Source: Bosea sp. (in: a-proteobacteria) (GTDB lineage Bacteria > Pseudomonadota > Alphaproteobacteria > Rhizobiales > Beijerinckiaceae). From it: 64,000 bases of DNA. Location: positions 3,028,698-3,092,697 of the forward strand of contig JAAVVV010000001.1 in the NCBI GenBank assembly GCA_023910605.1, given 5' to 3'. The translations under genes were made by a program, and so were the position numbers. The stretch's first letter is position 1. The number at the start of each line of letters is the position of its first letter. Under the pieces are notes generated by a model. It did no database searches, was not told where the DNA came from, and saw only the letters and a list, made by a program, of their open reading frames with translations. Shown in pieces: positions 46,727-56,631 of this stretch.

Positions 46727-48055
46727 TCAGAAGCTGTCCTTCAGCCATCGGCCGACACGGGTGAAGTAGCCTCCATCCGTACCGGTCGCGAGATGACCTC
46801 CCGAGGAGCGCGGCTCGAAATGCTCGATATGCGCCACTTGCGGATACACCAGAAGTCCGACCGCGCCGGTGAAGGGGGGGCCCTTCGCGGCCTCGGGCAG
46901 GCCCTTGATTCCGAGAGGCCGGCCGATGCGGACCGGCCCTCCGAGAACCGATCGCGCCAGTTCGGGCAGGCCCGTGAGCTGACAGGCTCCACCCGTGAGG
47001 ACGACCCTGCGCCCAGCATCGCTGGAAACGCCGGCAGCCTTCAGGCGGTCCCGGACAAGCTCGAGAATTTCCTCCACGCGCGGCCGGATGATGCGGATAA
47101 GCTGCGACTTGGGCACGTGGTTCTGATGGTCGCGCTCATCCTCGTCCACGGCCGGGACGGTGATGATGTCGCGTTCGTCGGATGCGGCGGCGATCGTGCC
47201 GCCATAGAGCGTTTTGAGCCGTTCAGCCGCGGAGACCTTGGTCGAGAGCCCGCGCGCCAGATCCATGGTGATGTGTTGGCCGCCGACCGCGACGCCATCG
47301 ACATGCATCAGGTGGCCCTGCGAGAAGACGCCGATCGAGGTCGTGCCGCCGCCCATGTCGACGAGCACCACGCCCATTTCGGCCTCGTCATCGACAAGGG
47401 CGGAGAGGCCGGACGCATAGGGCGTGGCGACGACCGCTTCAACGGAAAGATTGCAGCGTTCGACGGCAAGCATCAGGTTGCGCGCGGCCGAGCCCTCGCC
47501 CGTGACCACATGCATGTCGACGGCCAGCGAGCGGCCCATCAGCCCGCGCGGATCAGTCACGCCGGGCTGGCCGTCGAGCGCGAAGCCCGTCGGCAGCGCG
47601 TGCAGCACGGCGCGGCCCGGACGCACCGAATGCGAAGCGGCTGCGGCGAGCACGCGCCGCACGTCCTGATCAGCCACCGAGCCGGCGCGAAGATCGACGC
47701 TGGCTGCAAAGCTGTGGGAGCCGAGCCGGCCGCCGGTCTGGTTGACGATGACGGACTGGACCTCGACCTTCGCCATGCGTTCGGCTGCGTCAACGGCCTG
47801 CCGGATGGAGCGCTCGGCCGCTTCGAGATCGACCACCGCGCCGCCCTTGAGGCCAAGGGAGCGGGTGTGGCCAATGCCGATGACGCGGGCCAGATGCGTG
47901 CGTCCGCGCAGGCGGTCGCTGCTTTCGGTCGGCTGGAGTTCGGCGATCAGGCACACGACCTTGCTGGTGCCGACATCCAGCACCGACAAGGTTGCGCTTT
48001 TGCGCAAGGAGAGCGGGCGCAACCGCGGCGTCAGGCCCTGGGAGAACAGGCTCAT
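46727..48055 (-). CDS. ftsA: Cell division protein FtsA
   Basis: 442 aa actin-fold protein: [17 protein letters not shown] (phosphate 1), [19 protein letters not shown] (phosphate 2) and [19 protein letters not shown] (adenosine loop). The C-terminal end [14 protein letters not shown] is the amphipathic membrane-targeting helix. FtsA ties FtsZ filaments to the membrane. Its start overlaps the ftsQ stop by 4 nt (ATGA), so translation is coupled. Confidence 0.96.
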   Translation of the reverse strand: MSLFSQGLTPRLRPLSLRKSATLSVLDVGTSKVVCLIAELQPTESSDRLRGRTHLARVIGIGHTRSLGLKGGAVVDLEAAERSIRQAVDAAERMAKVEVQSVIVNQTGGRLGSHSFAASVDLRAGSVADQDVRRVLAAAASHSVRPGRAVLHALPTGFALDGQPGVTDPRGLMGRSLAVDMHVVTGEGSAARNLMLAVERCNLSVEAVVATPYASGLSALVDDEAEMGVVLVDMGGGTTSIGVFSQGHLMHVDGVAVGGQHITMDLARGLSTKVSAAERLKTLYGGTIAAASDERDIITVPAVDEDERDHQNHVPKSQLIRIIRPRVEEILELVRDRLKAAGVSSDAGRRVVLTGGACQLTGLPELARSVLGGPVRIGRPLGIKGLPEAAKGPPFTGAVGLLVYPQVAHIEHFEPRSSGGHLATGTDGGYFTRVGRWLKDSF

Positions 48056-49038
48056 GCCGCGCCTCCCTTCGGCTTGGGCCGGTTCTTCAGCATTTCGGAG
48101 CGGGCTGCCGCCGCTTCCTCGGTCAGGCGCACGGTGATGCGGTCAGGCTGCCGCAGGTCGATGGCGATCACGTCCTTGTCGAGCAGCTTCTGCTCTCTTG
48201 AAAGACGTTCGAGCCGGCGGAGCGCCGCCTCCGGGTCTTCTTCCGGCAGGCGCACGTCGAGTCCATTGGTGAGCTTCAGCGTCCAGCGCCTCTCGGACAC
48301 CAGCGTCGCGCCGCGGATCTGACCGCGCAGCGATCCCGCTTCATTGAGCAGGGCGACATAGTCCCGCGCACGCTTGTTGGCGCCCGGACCCACCACGAGC
48401 GGCAGATGCGCGAAGCGGCCGTCGCGGAACTTGTCGATCACGGTGCCGTCGGAGGAGATGATCGAGATCTCGCCGTTGAGCTGCCAGAGCGCAAAGGCCT
48501 CGCGCTCCTTGATCTGGATGGTGAGTTCGCCCGGATAGAGCTTGCGAACAGTGGCCTCGCGCACCAGCGGCTGGGCCTCGAGGCGTGTCCGCGCCGCGTT
48601 GACGTCGAAGAAGGCGAGCGAGCCCCTGGGGCTGACGCCGGCGGCCTGCAGCACTTCGGTCGGCTCAAGTTCGACCACTCCGGAAATCGTGACCCGATCC
48701 ATGCCGAGGCCGATCAGCCGCGCCGCCACATGGTGCGGTTCGCCGAAGCGCTCGCGGAAGGTATCGAGTTGCCCGCCGCGCGCCAGGCCGGACAAGACGA
48801 TCACGCCGAGAGCGGCGAGCGCTGCCATGGGGAAGAGCTTGCCCGAGACGCGCTCGTGGAGCGGCAGCGTCACGGAAGCGCGCGAGCCGAATGGCCACAG
48901 GCCGAGCAGCAGGGCCCTGCGCCCCGAGCGCTCGCCGACAAGCAGCGGCACATCGATGTCTCCCGGGCGAACGCGCTGGGACCGCACTCCGAAGAGCGCC
49001 ATCGTCAACGATCGCAGGAGGCGTCCTCCACCATCCAT
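48052..49038 (-). CDS. ftsQ: Cell division protein FtsQ
   Basis: 328 aa bitopic protein: about 65 cytoplasmic residues, one TM ([19 protein letters not shown]), then a POTRA domain ([20 protein letters not shown]) and the FtsQ beta region ([20 protein letters not shown]). It links the divisome FtsB/FtsL to other parts in the periplasm. The ATG at 49038 overlaps the end of ddl by 34 nt; ATG 49002 just after the ddl stop is an equally possible start and would remove 12 residues. Confidence 0.94.
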   Translation of the reverse strand: MDGGGRLLRSLTMALFGVRSQRVRPGDIDVPLLVGERSGRRALLLGLWPFGSRASVTLPLHERVSGKLFPMAALAALGVIVLSGLARGGQLDTFRERFGEPHHVAARLIGLGMDRVTISGVVELEPTEVLQAAGVSPRGSLAFFDVNAARTRLEAQPLVREATVRKLYPGELTIQIKEREAFALWQLNGEISIISSDGTVIDKFRDGRFAHLPLVVGPGANKRARDYVALLNEAGSLRGQIRGATLVSERRWTLKLTNGLDVRLPEEDPEAALRRLERLSREQKLLDKDVIAIDLRQPDRITVRLTEEAAAARSEMLKNRPKPKGGAA

Positions 49039-49919
49039 CGCACCAACTCGCCAAACTCAAGGCCCGCATGGGCCGCCAACTCGGGAACAAGACTCGTGGC
49101 CGTCATGCCGGGCTGTGTGTTGACCTCCAGCCAGACAAGGCGATCATTGTCCTCGTCATAACGGAAGTCCGAGCGGCTCACGCCGCGACAGCCGATTGCT
49201 TGATGCGCCGTTAACGCCCACTCTTGAACCTGTTGGTAAATTTTCGGTTTAAGAGGAGCCGGCAGGATGTGGATCGAGCCCCCCGGAGCGTACTTCGCAT
49301 CGTAATCGTAGAAATCGCCGGTCGAGGTGGTGATCTCGATCACGTCGAGCGCCCTGTCGCCAAGGACGGCGCAGGTCAGCTCCCGGCCGGGGATGAATTC
49401 CTCCGCCAGCATCCAGTCGCCGCAGGGCCAATCCTCGCGCGCCAGTTCCTGCGGCGGATGGGAACGGTCCTTCTTGACGATGACGATGCCAATGGACGAG
49501 CCGTCATCCACCGGCTTGATCACATAGGGCGGCTGCCTGACATGGCGCCTGGCGGCCTCGAAGCGGCTGACCACCACGCCGGCGGCTACATCCACGCCAG
49601 CCGCGGCCACCACCGCCTTCGCCCGCGCCTTGTGCATGGCGAGAGCCGAAGCGAGCACGCCGGAATGGGTGTAGGGGATCGCCAGGACCTCCAGCACGCC
49701 CTGGATGCAGCCATCCTCGCCCCACGGCCCGTGCAGGCAGTTGACCACCACATCGGGCCTGAGCCGCGACAGCACCTCGGCCACGTCGCGCTGGGCGTCG
49801 ATGCGCGTGACCTGATAGCCGATGCTTTCAGCCGCATCGGCTATCTGCCTGCCCGAGTTGAGCGAGACGGGTCGTTCTGCCGACCAGCCCCCCATCAATA
49901 CAGCCACATGCTTCGCCAT
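49005..49919 (-). CDS. ddl: D-alanine--D-alanine ligase
   Basis: 304 aa ATP-grasp enzyme of the DdlB type. [15 protein letters not shown] at the N-terminus, [35 protein letters not shown] and the C-terminal [20 protein letters not shown] and PGMTATSL are conserved. It makes the D-Ala-D-Ala dipeptide for muropeptide synthesis. It is the first gene of the ddl-ftsQ-ftsA block here, because the murB gene that usually precedes it directly is separated by about 930 bp of inserted DNA. Confidence 0.96.
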   Translation of the reverse strand: MAKHVAVLMGGWSAERPVSLNSGRQIADAAESIGYQVTRIDAQRDVAEVLSRLRPDVVVNCLHGPWGEDGCIQGVLEVLAIPYTHSGVLASALAMHKARAKAVVAAAGVDVAAGVVVSRFEAARRHVRQPPYVIKPVDDGSSIGIVIVKKDRSHPPQELAREDWPCGDWMLAEEFIPGRELTCAVLGDRALDVIEITTSTGDFYDYDAKYAPGGSIHILPAPLKPKIYQQVQEWALTAHQAIGCRGVSRSDFRYDEDNDRLVWLEVNTQPGMTATSLVPELAAHAGLEFGELVRWMVEDASCDR

Positions 49920-49987
49920 GAGGGTCAGCGCTCTCCATCACCCGAATCCCGAAGCGGGAATGTGCACCCGCAGACCTTAGGGAGTGG

Positions 49988-49998
49988 TTAACCATAAG
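49988..49998 (+). promoter_or_regulatory. CtrA-like half-site upstream of ddl-ftsQ-ftsA
   Basis: TTAACCATAAG, 69 bp above the ddl start codon. TTAACCAT is the half-site of the cell-cycle regulator CtrA. The identical 11-mer occurs at 53085-53095. Confidence 0.45.
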
Positions 49999-50149
49999 AG
50001 CCCAGGCGCGCCGCGCAGCCGACCTCAAACCTGCCGGCACGCTTCGACGCCGGCGGCCATGTCGCGTTCACTGCGGACAGCAAGCTCATCAAGACTGCGC
50101 GGCAAGAGCCCGTGAGGTCGCCGCCCCTTGATCACGATCAAACACATTC

Positions 50150-50165
50150 ATACATCAGAATGTAT
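50150..50165. promoter_or_regulatory. Palindrome upstream of the DUF2892-yeeE genes
   Basis: ATACAT, CAGA, ATGTAT within an AT-rich stretch 37 bp before the DUF2892 start. Operons with DUF2892 and YeeE/YedE genes are often controlled by ArsR-family repressors (BigR/SqrR type), so this may be such an operator. No arsR gene is adjacent. Confidence 0.4.
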
Positions 50166-50201
50166 AAGTAAGATTGTATCGATCGGAACCGGAGCACCGC
50201 C

Positions 50202-50411
50202 ATGACCACGAACATTGGAACCATCGACCGCATCCTTCGCATCGCAGCCGGCATTGCCTTGCTTGCTTTCGCCTTTCTGTCAGGCGGCGACTGGTGGTGG
50301 GCCGGCTTGATCGGCGTCGTGCCGCTCGCCACGGGCCTGCTGGGCTGGTGCCCCGCCTACACGCTCCTGGGGCTCAGCACTTGCCCCCTCAGCGGCGCGA
50401 CGCCCCGCTGA
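50202..50411 (+). CDS. DUF2892 (YgaP-like) membrane protein
   Basis: 69 aa with two TM segments. The N-terminus MTTNIGTIDRILRIAAGIAL and the end TGLLGWCPAYTLLGLSTCPL are the DUF2892 family signature. The same domain anchors YgaP-type rhodaneses. Here it precedes a yeeE relic by 10 bp, the layout of a sulfide/thiosulfate-related operon. It seems intact although its partner is not. Confidence 0.88.
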   Translation: MTTNIGTIDRILRIAAGIALLAFAFLSGGDWWWAGLIGVVPLATGLLGWCPAYTLLGLSTCPLSGATPR

Positions 50412-50421
50412 GGAGGCCGTG

Positions 50422-50813
50422 ATGAGCGCGATCAGCCTCGATCATCCGGTCGCGCTGCCGGCAAATGCCGGCTCGCGGCCCTATCTGGTCGGAGCCGGGA
50501 TAGGCGTCCTGAGCATCGCCGTCTTCGTCCTGGTCAACAAGCTGATCGGCATCACGACCTCGCTGTCGCAGGTATCCGGCGGGGCCATCGGTGCCGGCAG
50601 CCTGCACGCCCTGGTCGGCGCTGTCGGCATGCTCGTCGGCGGCGTGCTTTACGGGCTCAGCTTCGGCTGGGTGCAGGCCAATGTCTTGAGCGTCTGGACG
50701 CTCGGGAAGGCGAGGCTCCCGTGGGCGTGCCGGACCATGTCTGGTTCATGGGCCTGGCGGCGATGCTGATCGTCATCGCCTTCACCACGCAGCGACGGCT
50801 GGCGCAGCGCTGA
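50422..50813 (+). pseudogene. YeeE/YedE family sulfur transporter, internally deleted and frameshifted
   Basis: Start ATG 50422 with AGGAGG upstream. The N-terminus (SRPYLVGAGIGVLSIAVFVL, KLIGITTSLSQVSG) fits a YeeE/YedE transporter, but the chain then jumps to what is normally the C-terminal end (LYGLSFGWVQANVLSVWTLG). The central part with the conserved Cys and GHGISG motifs is missing. A frameshift at about 50720 moves the last segment (GVPDHVWFMGLAAMLIVIAF) to another frame ending at 50813; in the first frame a stop comes at 50769. Transport activity is not expected. Confidence 0.7.
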
Positions 50814-50847
50814 CCTGACTTGCGCTGCACGGATCTGAAGGGGCGGC

Positions 50848-51777
50848 TCAGGCCGTCCCTATCCGCTTGATCTCCCATTGCAGCTCGATGCCGCTATGCG
50901 CCATGACGCGGGCGCGGACCTCCTCGCCCAGCGCCTCGATGTCGGCGGACGACGCATCGTCGGCGTTGATCAGGAAATTGCAGTGCATCTCGCTCACCTG
51001 TGCCCCGCCCTTGCGCAGGCCACGACATCCGGCCGCGTCGATCAGCTTCCAGGCAGATTGTCCGGGCGGGTTCTTGAAGGTCGAGCCGCCGGTCTTCTCG
51101 CGGATGGGCTGAGCAGTCTCGCGGTGATGCTGGACCGCAGCCATGCGTTCGCGAATCGTCTGTCCCGGCTCGTGTCGCCCCCTGAACAGCGCTTCGGTGA
51201 AGATCATCCCCGCCGGCGGGTTCGATCGGCGATAGGCGAAAGCCAGATCGGCATGGCTCAGGGTCACGATGCGCCCGTCGCGCAGCACGCCGCGGGCCTC
51301 GACCAGCACATCCTTGGTCTCGCCTTGGTTCGCGCCGGCATTCATGGTGACGGCGCCGCCGATCGTGCCGGGAATGCCATGGTAGAACTCGAGGCCGCCA
51401 AGCCCGGCCTCAGCCGCGACCTCCGCCACGCGCTTGTCCAGCGCGGCCGCACCGGCACGCACAAGTTCACCCTCGGTGGCCACCTGCCCGAAGCCGCGCG
51501 GCGACAACCGCACCACCACGCCCGGCACGCCGCCATCGCGCACGATCAGGTTCGAGCCCACGCCGATCACCTGCACGGGCAGCGACTGCGGGCAGGCAGC
51601 CAGGAAATAGGCGAGATCGGCTTCATCGGCCGGCGTGAACAGGATCTCCGCCGCCCCACCCACGCGGAACCAGGTGAGCGGCGCGAGAGGCTGGCCGGCC
51701 AGCAGACGACCCCGCAGTGCGGGCATCAGCGCGGCAAGGCTGGCAAGGCGGTCGGCGGCGGGATCGGACATGGGCAC
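50848..51777 (-). CDS. murB: UDP-N-acetylenolpyruvoylglucosamine reductase
   Basis: 309 aa type I MurB. FAD-binding segments [17 protein letters not shown] and [20 protein letters not shown]; the proton-donating Ser lies in [14 protein letters not shown]. It reduces UDP-GlcNAc-enolpyruvate to UDP-MurNAc with NADPH. Normally murB lies between murC and ddl without gaps; here it is isolated by insertions on both sides and needs its own promoter. ATG 51771 two codons downstream is an alternative start. Confidence 0.95.
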   Translation of the reverse strand: MPMSDPAADRLASLAALMPALRGRLLAGQPLAPLTWFRVGGAAEILFTPADEADLAYFLAACPQSLPVQVIGVGSNLIVRDGGVPGVVVRLSPRGFGQVATEGELVRAGAAALDKRVAEVAAEAGLGGLEFYHGIPGTIGGAVTMNAGANQGETKDVLVEARGVLRDGRIVTLSHADLAFAYRRSNPPAGMIFTEALFRGRHEPGQTIRERMAAVQHHRETAQPIREKTGGSTFKNPPGQSAWKLIDAAGCRGLRKGGAQVSEMHCNFLINADDASSADIEALGEEVRARVMAHSGIELQWEIKRIGTA

Positions 51778-51819
51778 GGGCGATAGCCCGCCAGCACGCC
51801 GCGATCAACTGCCCAGGCT

Positions 51820-52764
51820 TCAGCGCTCGGGAAGCCGCGCCTGCGGAAAGCGCTGCAGCAGCGCAGCCGTGTCGAGGTGAGGCGCCAGCAATTGCCCCAC
51901 GGCGAAGCTGATCTGCTTGAACTCGTCCTCGCAGCCGCTGGCCCGCCAATGCGGCAGTCCGCTACGCTCCACAAGGTCCTGATAGGCAGACGGGTCGAAG
52001 CCAGCGGCATGGCACACCACGCTGAACAGGCGCTGCAGCGGCGTGGAGTGTGCCCCGCCATAGGCCCGGCTGGGCAACACACGGTTTTCGAGCGTCGGAA
52101 GATCGGTGAAGTTCCGGGCCTTGGCGTCAACCAGATAGGAATAGGCCACGCCGCGCACGAGATCGCCCGCCTCCGCTCCGAAGAAGGCGAGGATCGCATA
52201 GGTCGACACCATGTCGGCAGCGTCCTCCTCGCGCCCCAGCAGCGGGGTGCGGAAGAATTCGAAAAGCGCATGGGCACCCTCATGCAGCACCACATCGGCG
52301 ATGGGTCCGGCAATGGCCGCCTCCTGGCTCACCCAGTCGGGCCGGCTGGGATCGGCCGCATTGTCGATGATGTCCTGCAGATACTCGTAGCAGATCGTCA
52401 CGGCCCCTTCGTAATACCAGGCCCCGCGACGCCCGCCGCAGCTCCGTGTCCGGAACGAGAGTTCGCGCGGCAGGCGAAAGGCCGCGAAAGCCTGGCTCGC
52501 ACGCGCAAAGGTCGCGTCGCCGCGAATGCGCTCATGGGCCGCCTGATGCGCAGGATTGGTCGGTGCGTCATGTTGCACACGGACGACGCCGAGCGGCGAG
52601 GTAACGCTGTTCGCAGCGAAAACCGGATGTGCCGCAGGCAGCGCACAGCACGTGGTCGCCAGAATCAGAGCCACCCCCAACCGCTTGATCCACAAACTCA
52701 CCGGAGTGGGGTCCTTCGTGCTCGCGAGATGATCAGGCGTTGGTGCGGTTGTTGGCCGCGACAT
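51820..52764 (-). CDS. DUF4344-family secreted metallopeptidase
   Basis: 314 aa. A hydrophobic signal-like segment covers about residues 29-51. The zinc motif HEGAH is at 161-165 (DVVLHEGAHALFEFF) and the third-ligand region is LGREEDAADM (176-185), the arrangement of DUF4344 putative metallopeptidases. GAGGAG sits 7 nt before ATG 52764. Function and substrates are unknown; a role in the cell envelope is likely from the signal segment. It interrupts the murB-murC pair. Confidence 0.8.
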   Translation of the reverse strand: MSRPTTAPTPDHLASTKDPTPVSLWIKRLGVALILATTCCALPAAHPVFAANSVTSPLGVVRVQHDAPTNPAHQAAHERIRGDATFARASQAFAAFRLPRELSFRTRSCGGRRGAWYYEGAVTICYEYLQDIIDNAADPSRPDWVSQEAAIAGPIADVVLHEGAHALFEFFRTPLLGREEDAADMVSTYAILAFFGAEAGDLVRGVAYSYLVDAKARNFTDLPTLENRVLPSRAYGGAHSTPLQRLFSVVCHAAGFDPSAYQDLVERSGLPHWRASGCEDEFKQISFAVGQLLAPHLDTAALLQRFPQARLPER

Positions 52765-53141
52765 TGTGGCGCTCCTCAAGGGCGATCCTGCGACTATTCC
52801 GCCGGGTTCACCCTGCGGCAAACAGGCGCACAGGACGGGACTGGTCCTGCGCTTGCGCTTCGCTCAGCAACCCTATCTCGCCAGTTTGTCGGAAAACCTT
52901 GTCGGCGTTTCCACGCCGACGAATCACCAAACACAATCAGTGCACCTGACTTGCTATCCTGATCGCATCGTTTCGCACAAAATCGACTATTGGCGCATGG
53001 AAAGGCAGCAAATCTCATCAACATTGCTTGAAATGACCCATAATCAGTCATAATCTCTCTTGAAATTCAAATGTTAACAGTTTATTAACCATAAGCGTCA
53101 AGTATGATCGGGTCGCAACGACGATGAAAAGGGAGCTATTG
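52765..53141. promoter_or_regulatory. AT-rich promoter region of the outer-membrane protein gene
   Basis: 377 bp. GC falls strongly from about 52920 to 53140. It holds the CtrA-like site at 53074-53095 and must contain the divergent promoters of the metallopeptidase and outer-membrane protein genes. No small gene is evident. Confidence 0.5.
53074..53095 (+). promoter_or_regulatory. CtrA-like box TTAA-N7-TTAACC
   Basis: TTAA at 53074, seven bases, TTAACCATAAG from 53085. This matches the full CtrA consensus spacing (TTAA-N7-TTAA). It lies 47 bp before the outer-membrane protein start codon. Confidence 0.55.
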
Positions 53142-53939
53142 ATGCGTTTTCTCGTGACAGTGTTCGGGGTGCTTGCTGTCTCAAGCGCAGCTCACTCCGC
53201 TGACCTGCGTGACCGGAGTGGCGGCGCGCCGCCACCGCCTCCGCTCAGTGCTCCGGTCTTCAACTGGAGCGGGTTTCACATCGGCGCGAACGCAGGCTAT
53301 GCCTTCGGCGATCGTCGCAGCACGACGATCGGAACTCCGGCCTTCCAGACGCTCATCGCTCCTGGTTTCGTTCCCGCCGTCCTCTCATCGGGCGCTGAGG
53401 GCTTCATTGGTGGTGGACAAATCGGCGCAAGCGCTCAGTTGGGTTCGATTGTCGTAGGCGTTGAGGCCGACATTCAGGGTGGCCAGTCCACGCAGAGCGC
53501 CTCCTTCACTGGTTTGGCTGTCCTCGGCACCCGCTTGCGCACGGGAACCGAGAGCAAGCTTGACTACCTCGGCACAGTGCGCGGTCGACTGGGCGTGGCT
53601 TTCGATCGTTTCCACGTCTACGGCACCGCCGGGCTTGCCTATGGCAAAAGCACGGTCAGCGCGTCAGTTAATGGTGTCGACGCTCCAGCTCTGGTCTGGC
53701 AGGGGACTACATCCAGCCTACGCACGGGATATGTCCTCGGCGCCGGAGCAGAGTACGCATTCACGAGCAACCTTATCGGGCGTTTCGAGTATCTTTTCTA
53801 CGACCTTGGCAAGCAGGGTGCGAGCGCCGGCGGCAACGCCGCCGTGCGCGCCGTTGGCGCGCTGAACGGCATCGACTATGCCAGCAGCACCGGCATCCGG
53901 GGCTCGGTCATTCGTGGTGCAGTGAGCTATAAATTCTGA
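53142..53939 (+). CDS. Outer-membrane beta-barrel protein (Omp25/RopB-like)
   Basis: 265 aa. A signal peptide ends at about residue 20 (SSAAHSA); the mature N-terminus DLRDRSGGAPPPPPLSAPVF is followed by NWSGFHIGANAGYAFGDRRS, the start of the eight-stranded porin-like barrel of this Hyphomicrobiales family, and the chain ends with the C-terminal Phe (SYKF). AAGGGAG precedes ATG 53142, which is preferred over ATG 53124. Lower-GC promoter and CtrA-like box suggest cell-cycle control. Inserted between murB and murC on the opposite strand. Confidence 0.88.
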   Translation: MRFLVTVFGVLAVSSAAHSADLRDRSGGAPPPPPLSAPVFNWSGFHIGANAGYAFGDRRSTTIGTPAFQTLIAPGFVPAVLSSGAEGFIGGGQIGASAQLGSIVVGVEADIQGGQSTQSASFTGLAVLGTRLRTGTESKLDYLGTVRGRLGVAFDRFHVYGTAGLAYGKSTVSASVNGVDAPALVWQGTTSSLRTGYVLGAGAEYAFTSNLIGRFEYLFYDLGKQGASAGGNAAVRAVGALNGIDYASSTGIRGSVIRGAVSYKF

Positions 53940-53970
53940 TCGTCACCGGCTGCGTGCCGAGCGGCAGCTT

Positions 53971-54001
53971 GAGAGGGTCGGCCTGAGGGTCGGCCCTTCT
54001 C
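53971..54001. terminator. Possible terminator between the outer-membrane protein gene and murC
   Basis: GAGA-GGG can pair with CCC-TTCTC around an inner GGCC/GGCC pairing; CATTTCAGCTTTT follows on the plus strand. It is between convergent stops. Confidence 0.35.
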
Positions 54002-54004
54002 ATT

Positions 54005-55411
54005 TCAGCTTTTCAACGCTTCAAGTTCTTTCGGCAGGGCATAAGCCCATTGGGTGATGTCGCCGGCGCCAAGACACACGATGTAGTCGCCTGGCCTCGC
54101 AAGGCCCGCCACCAGCCCGGCGAGCGCATGACGCCCATCGAGCGCCTGCACGTTGCGGTGACCGGCGGCCTTGATGCCGGCCACGAGGTCATCGCGCGAG
54201 GCGCCCGCAATGGGTTGCTCGCCGGCAGCGTAGATGGGGGCCACAAGAACCGCGTCGGCATCGTTGAAGCAGGTGCAGAAATCCGGAAACAGCGAGTGCA
54301 GCCGCGTGTAGCGATGCGGCTGGACGATGGCGATCACCTGCTCGGTCGTGGAAGCGCGCGCCGCCTTCAGAACGGCGGCGATCTCCACCGGATGGTGGCC
54401 GTAATCATCGAAGATCTGCGCGCCGTTCCACTCGCCCGTGCGTGTGAACCGCCGCTTCACGCCGCCGAAGCCTGCGATCGCGGCTCGGATCATCGCGGGG
54501 CTCACGCCCAGCTCATAGGCCACCGCGATCGCGGCGGTTGCGTTGAGCGCGTTGTGGTGGCCCGGCATCGGCAGCACGAGATCGGCGATCTCGACCTCCG
54601 AGCCGCGCTTCCTGTCGCGGATCAGCACCGAGAACCGGCACTTGCCCCCGGACAGATCGACATTGACGAGCCGGACATCGGCCTGCGGGTTCTCGCCATA
54701 GGTGATGACGCGCCGGTCCTCGATCTGGCCCACCATCGTCTGCACGGTAGGATGATCGATGCACATCACGGCGAAGCCATAGAACGGCAGGTTCTCCACG
54801 AAGGAGCGGAACGCGGCCTTGATCGCGTCGAAGCTCTTGAAATGGTCGAGATGTTCAGGATCGATGTTGGTGACGATCGCCACGTCGGCCGGCAGGCGCA
54901 GGAAGGTGCCGTCGCTTTCGTCGGCCTCGACGACCATCCAGGCCCCGTCGCCCATGCGGGCATTGGTGCCATAGGCGTTGATGATCCCGCCATTGATCAC
55001 CGTCGGGTCGAGCCCGCCCTTCTCGAGCAGCGTCGCCACCAGGGATGTGGTGGTGGTCTTGCCATGGGTCCCGGCCACCGCCACGCAGGATTTCAGCCGC
55101 ATGAGTTCGGCCAGCATCTGGGCGCGGTGCACCACGGGCAGCCGCCTTTCGCGCGCCATGGCCAGTTCGGGGTTGTCGCGCTTGATGGCGGTGGAGACGA
55201 CCACGACCTCGGCCCCGGCGATATTCTCGGCCGAATGGCCGATGAAGGTGCGGATGCCTTTGTCCGCCAGCCGCTTGACGTTGTAATTGTCGGCGGCGTC
55301 AGAGCCCTGCACCGTGTAGCCCAGATTGTGCAGCACCTCCGCGATGCCGGACATGCCGATGCCGCCGATGCCAATGAAGTGGATGGGGCCGGTCTGGACG
55401 GGCAGTTTCAT
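54005..55411 (-). CDS. murC: UDP-N-acetylmuramate--L-alanine ligase
   Basis: 468 aa. [18 protein letters not shown] is the N-terminal Rossmann loop, [20 protein letters not shown] is the P-loop, and [16 protein letters not shown] is the conserved C-terminal motif. It adds the first residue of the peptide stem. In the same direction as murG, 83 bp downstream of it. The chain starts MKLPVQTGP, the usual beginning. Confidence 0.96.
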   Translation of the reverse strand: MKLPVQTGPIHFIGIGGIGMSGIAEVLHNLGYTVQGSDAADNYNVKRLADKGIRTFIGHSAENIAGAEVVVVSTAIKRDNPELAMARERRLPVVHRAQMLAELMRLKSCVAVAGTHGKTTTTSLVATLLEKGGLDPTVINGGIINAYGTNARMGDGAWMVVEADESDGTFLRLPADVAIVTNIDPEHLDHFKSFDAIKAAFRSFVENLPFYGFAVMCIDHPTVQTMVGQIEDRRVITYGENPQADVRLVNVDLSGGKCRFSVLIRDRKRGSEVEIADLVLPMPGHHNALNATAAIAVAYELGVSPAMIRAAIAGFGGVKRRFTRTGEWNGAQIFDDYGHHPVEIAAVLKAARASTTEQVIAIVQPHRYTRLHSLFPDFCTCFNDADAVLVAPIYAAGEQPIAGASRDDLVAGIKAAGHRNVQALDGRHALAGLVAGLARPGDYIVCLGAGDITQWAYALPKELEALKS

Positions 55412-55494
55412 GGCTGCGGCTTTCTGCGGACGGTCAGGCTGGAGGACAAAACAGGCAATGCGGCGGCAGGCCCAGGCGCCGGTGATTGCGCCGA

Positions 55495-56631
55495 TCAGGC
55501 GCGGCGCGCGGTGGCGATCACCAGTTCGGCGAGCCGGTTGGCGGCATCTGGCATGGCGGCGCTCTTCGCCGCTTCGGCCGCCTTCGTCAAGCCGGCGGGG
55601 TCGGAGAGCGCCTTGCTCAGTTCAGCGGCCAGGCGCTTGGGCGTGAATTCGGGCTGCGCGATGACGGTGGCAGCGCCGGTCCGGCCGAGCGTCATGGCAT
55701 TCGCCATCTGGTCCTGATCCAGCGCGCCCGGCAACGGCACCAGGATCGAGGGCCGCCCGATCACGCCGAGCTCCGCCACGGTGGACGCGCCCGAGCGGGC
55801 AATGACAAGGTGGGCGGCGGCCATCTGCTCTGGCAGGTTGTCGAAGAAGTGCGAGACCTCGTGGCGCACGCCAAGGCTCTGGTACAGCGAGGACACCCGC
55901 CTGTTGTCCTCGACGCGCGCCTGCTGCACGATCATCAGGCGCGCCTGCTCCTCCGGTTTGAGTTGCTGGATGGCGGTGGGCACGACATCGGCCATGATGC
56001 GCGCGCCCTGGCTGCCGCCGAACACCAGAATCCGCAGCATGCCGTTCGCCTCGGGAGGGCTGTAGGGCGCGGCGGCGGCATGTGTGACGGCCGTGCGGAC
56101 AGGATTGCCCACATGCACGCACTTGGCCTTCGCCGCCTCCGAAAGCCCGCCAACCTCGGCGAAGCCTGTCGCGATGACGTCCACACGGCTGCTCAGGAAG
56201 CGGTTGGCGCGCCCAACCACGGCATTCTGCTCATGCAGGATGGTCGCATGGCGCCCGAGCGTGGCGGCAAGCAGCGGCGGCACGGTGGGATATCCGCCAA
56301 AGCCCACGACGACATCGGGGTGGAGTTGCCTGATGAGGCGTCGGGCGGCGAACACGCCCTTGACGATGGCGAACGCCGCCAGGATCTTGTCGCTGAATGA
56401 GCGGCCCGACGGCGTCGCAGCCGGCACGGCATGGACGGCCGCGGCGGGAAAGCCGCTGGTGAATTCAATGGCGCGCAGGTCCGTGACCAGTTCCACGCTC
56501 ACCCCCCGGCGCTGGAGGGCATGGCTGAGCGCCTCGGCGGGAAACAGATGCCCTCCTGTGCCGCCTGCGGCGAGAAGGATGAGCAGACCATCAGCCGCGG
56601 ATGCGCCTTGCGCCGTATCCTGCTCAGCCAT
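55495..56631 (-). CDS. murG: Undecaprenyl-PP-MurNAc-pentapeptide GlcNAc transferase
   Basis: 378 aa GT28 enzyme. [20 protein letters not shown] is the first glycine-rich loop, [18 protein letters not shown] and [20 protein letters not shown] the second and third donor-binding regions. It makes lipid II at the inner face of the membrane. The start overlaps the ftsW stop by 8 nt, so the pair is coupled. Confidence 0.96.
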   Translation of the reverse strand: MAEQDTAQGASAADGLLILLAAGGTGGHLFPAEALSHALQRRGVSVELVTDLRAIEFTSGFPAAAVHAVPAATPSGRSFSDKILAAFAIVKGVFAARRLIRQLHPDVVVGFGGYPTVPPLLAATLGRHATILHEQNAVVGRANRFLSSRVDVIATGFAEVGGLSEAAKAKCVHVGNPVRTAVTHAAAAPYSPPEANGMLRILVFGGSQGARIMADVVPTAIQQLKPEEQARLMIVQQARVEDNRRVSSLYQSLGVRHEVSHFFDNLPEQMAAAHLVIARSGASTVAELGVIGRPSILVPLPGALDQDQMANAMTLGRTGAATVIAQPEFTPKRLAAELSKALSDPAGLTKAAEAAKSAAMPDAANRLAELVIATARRA

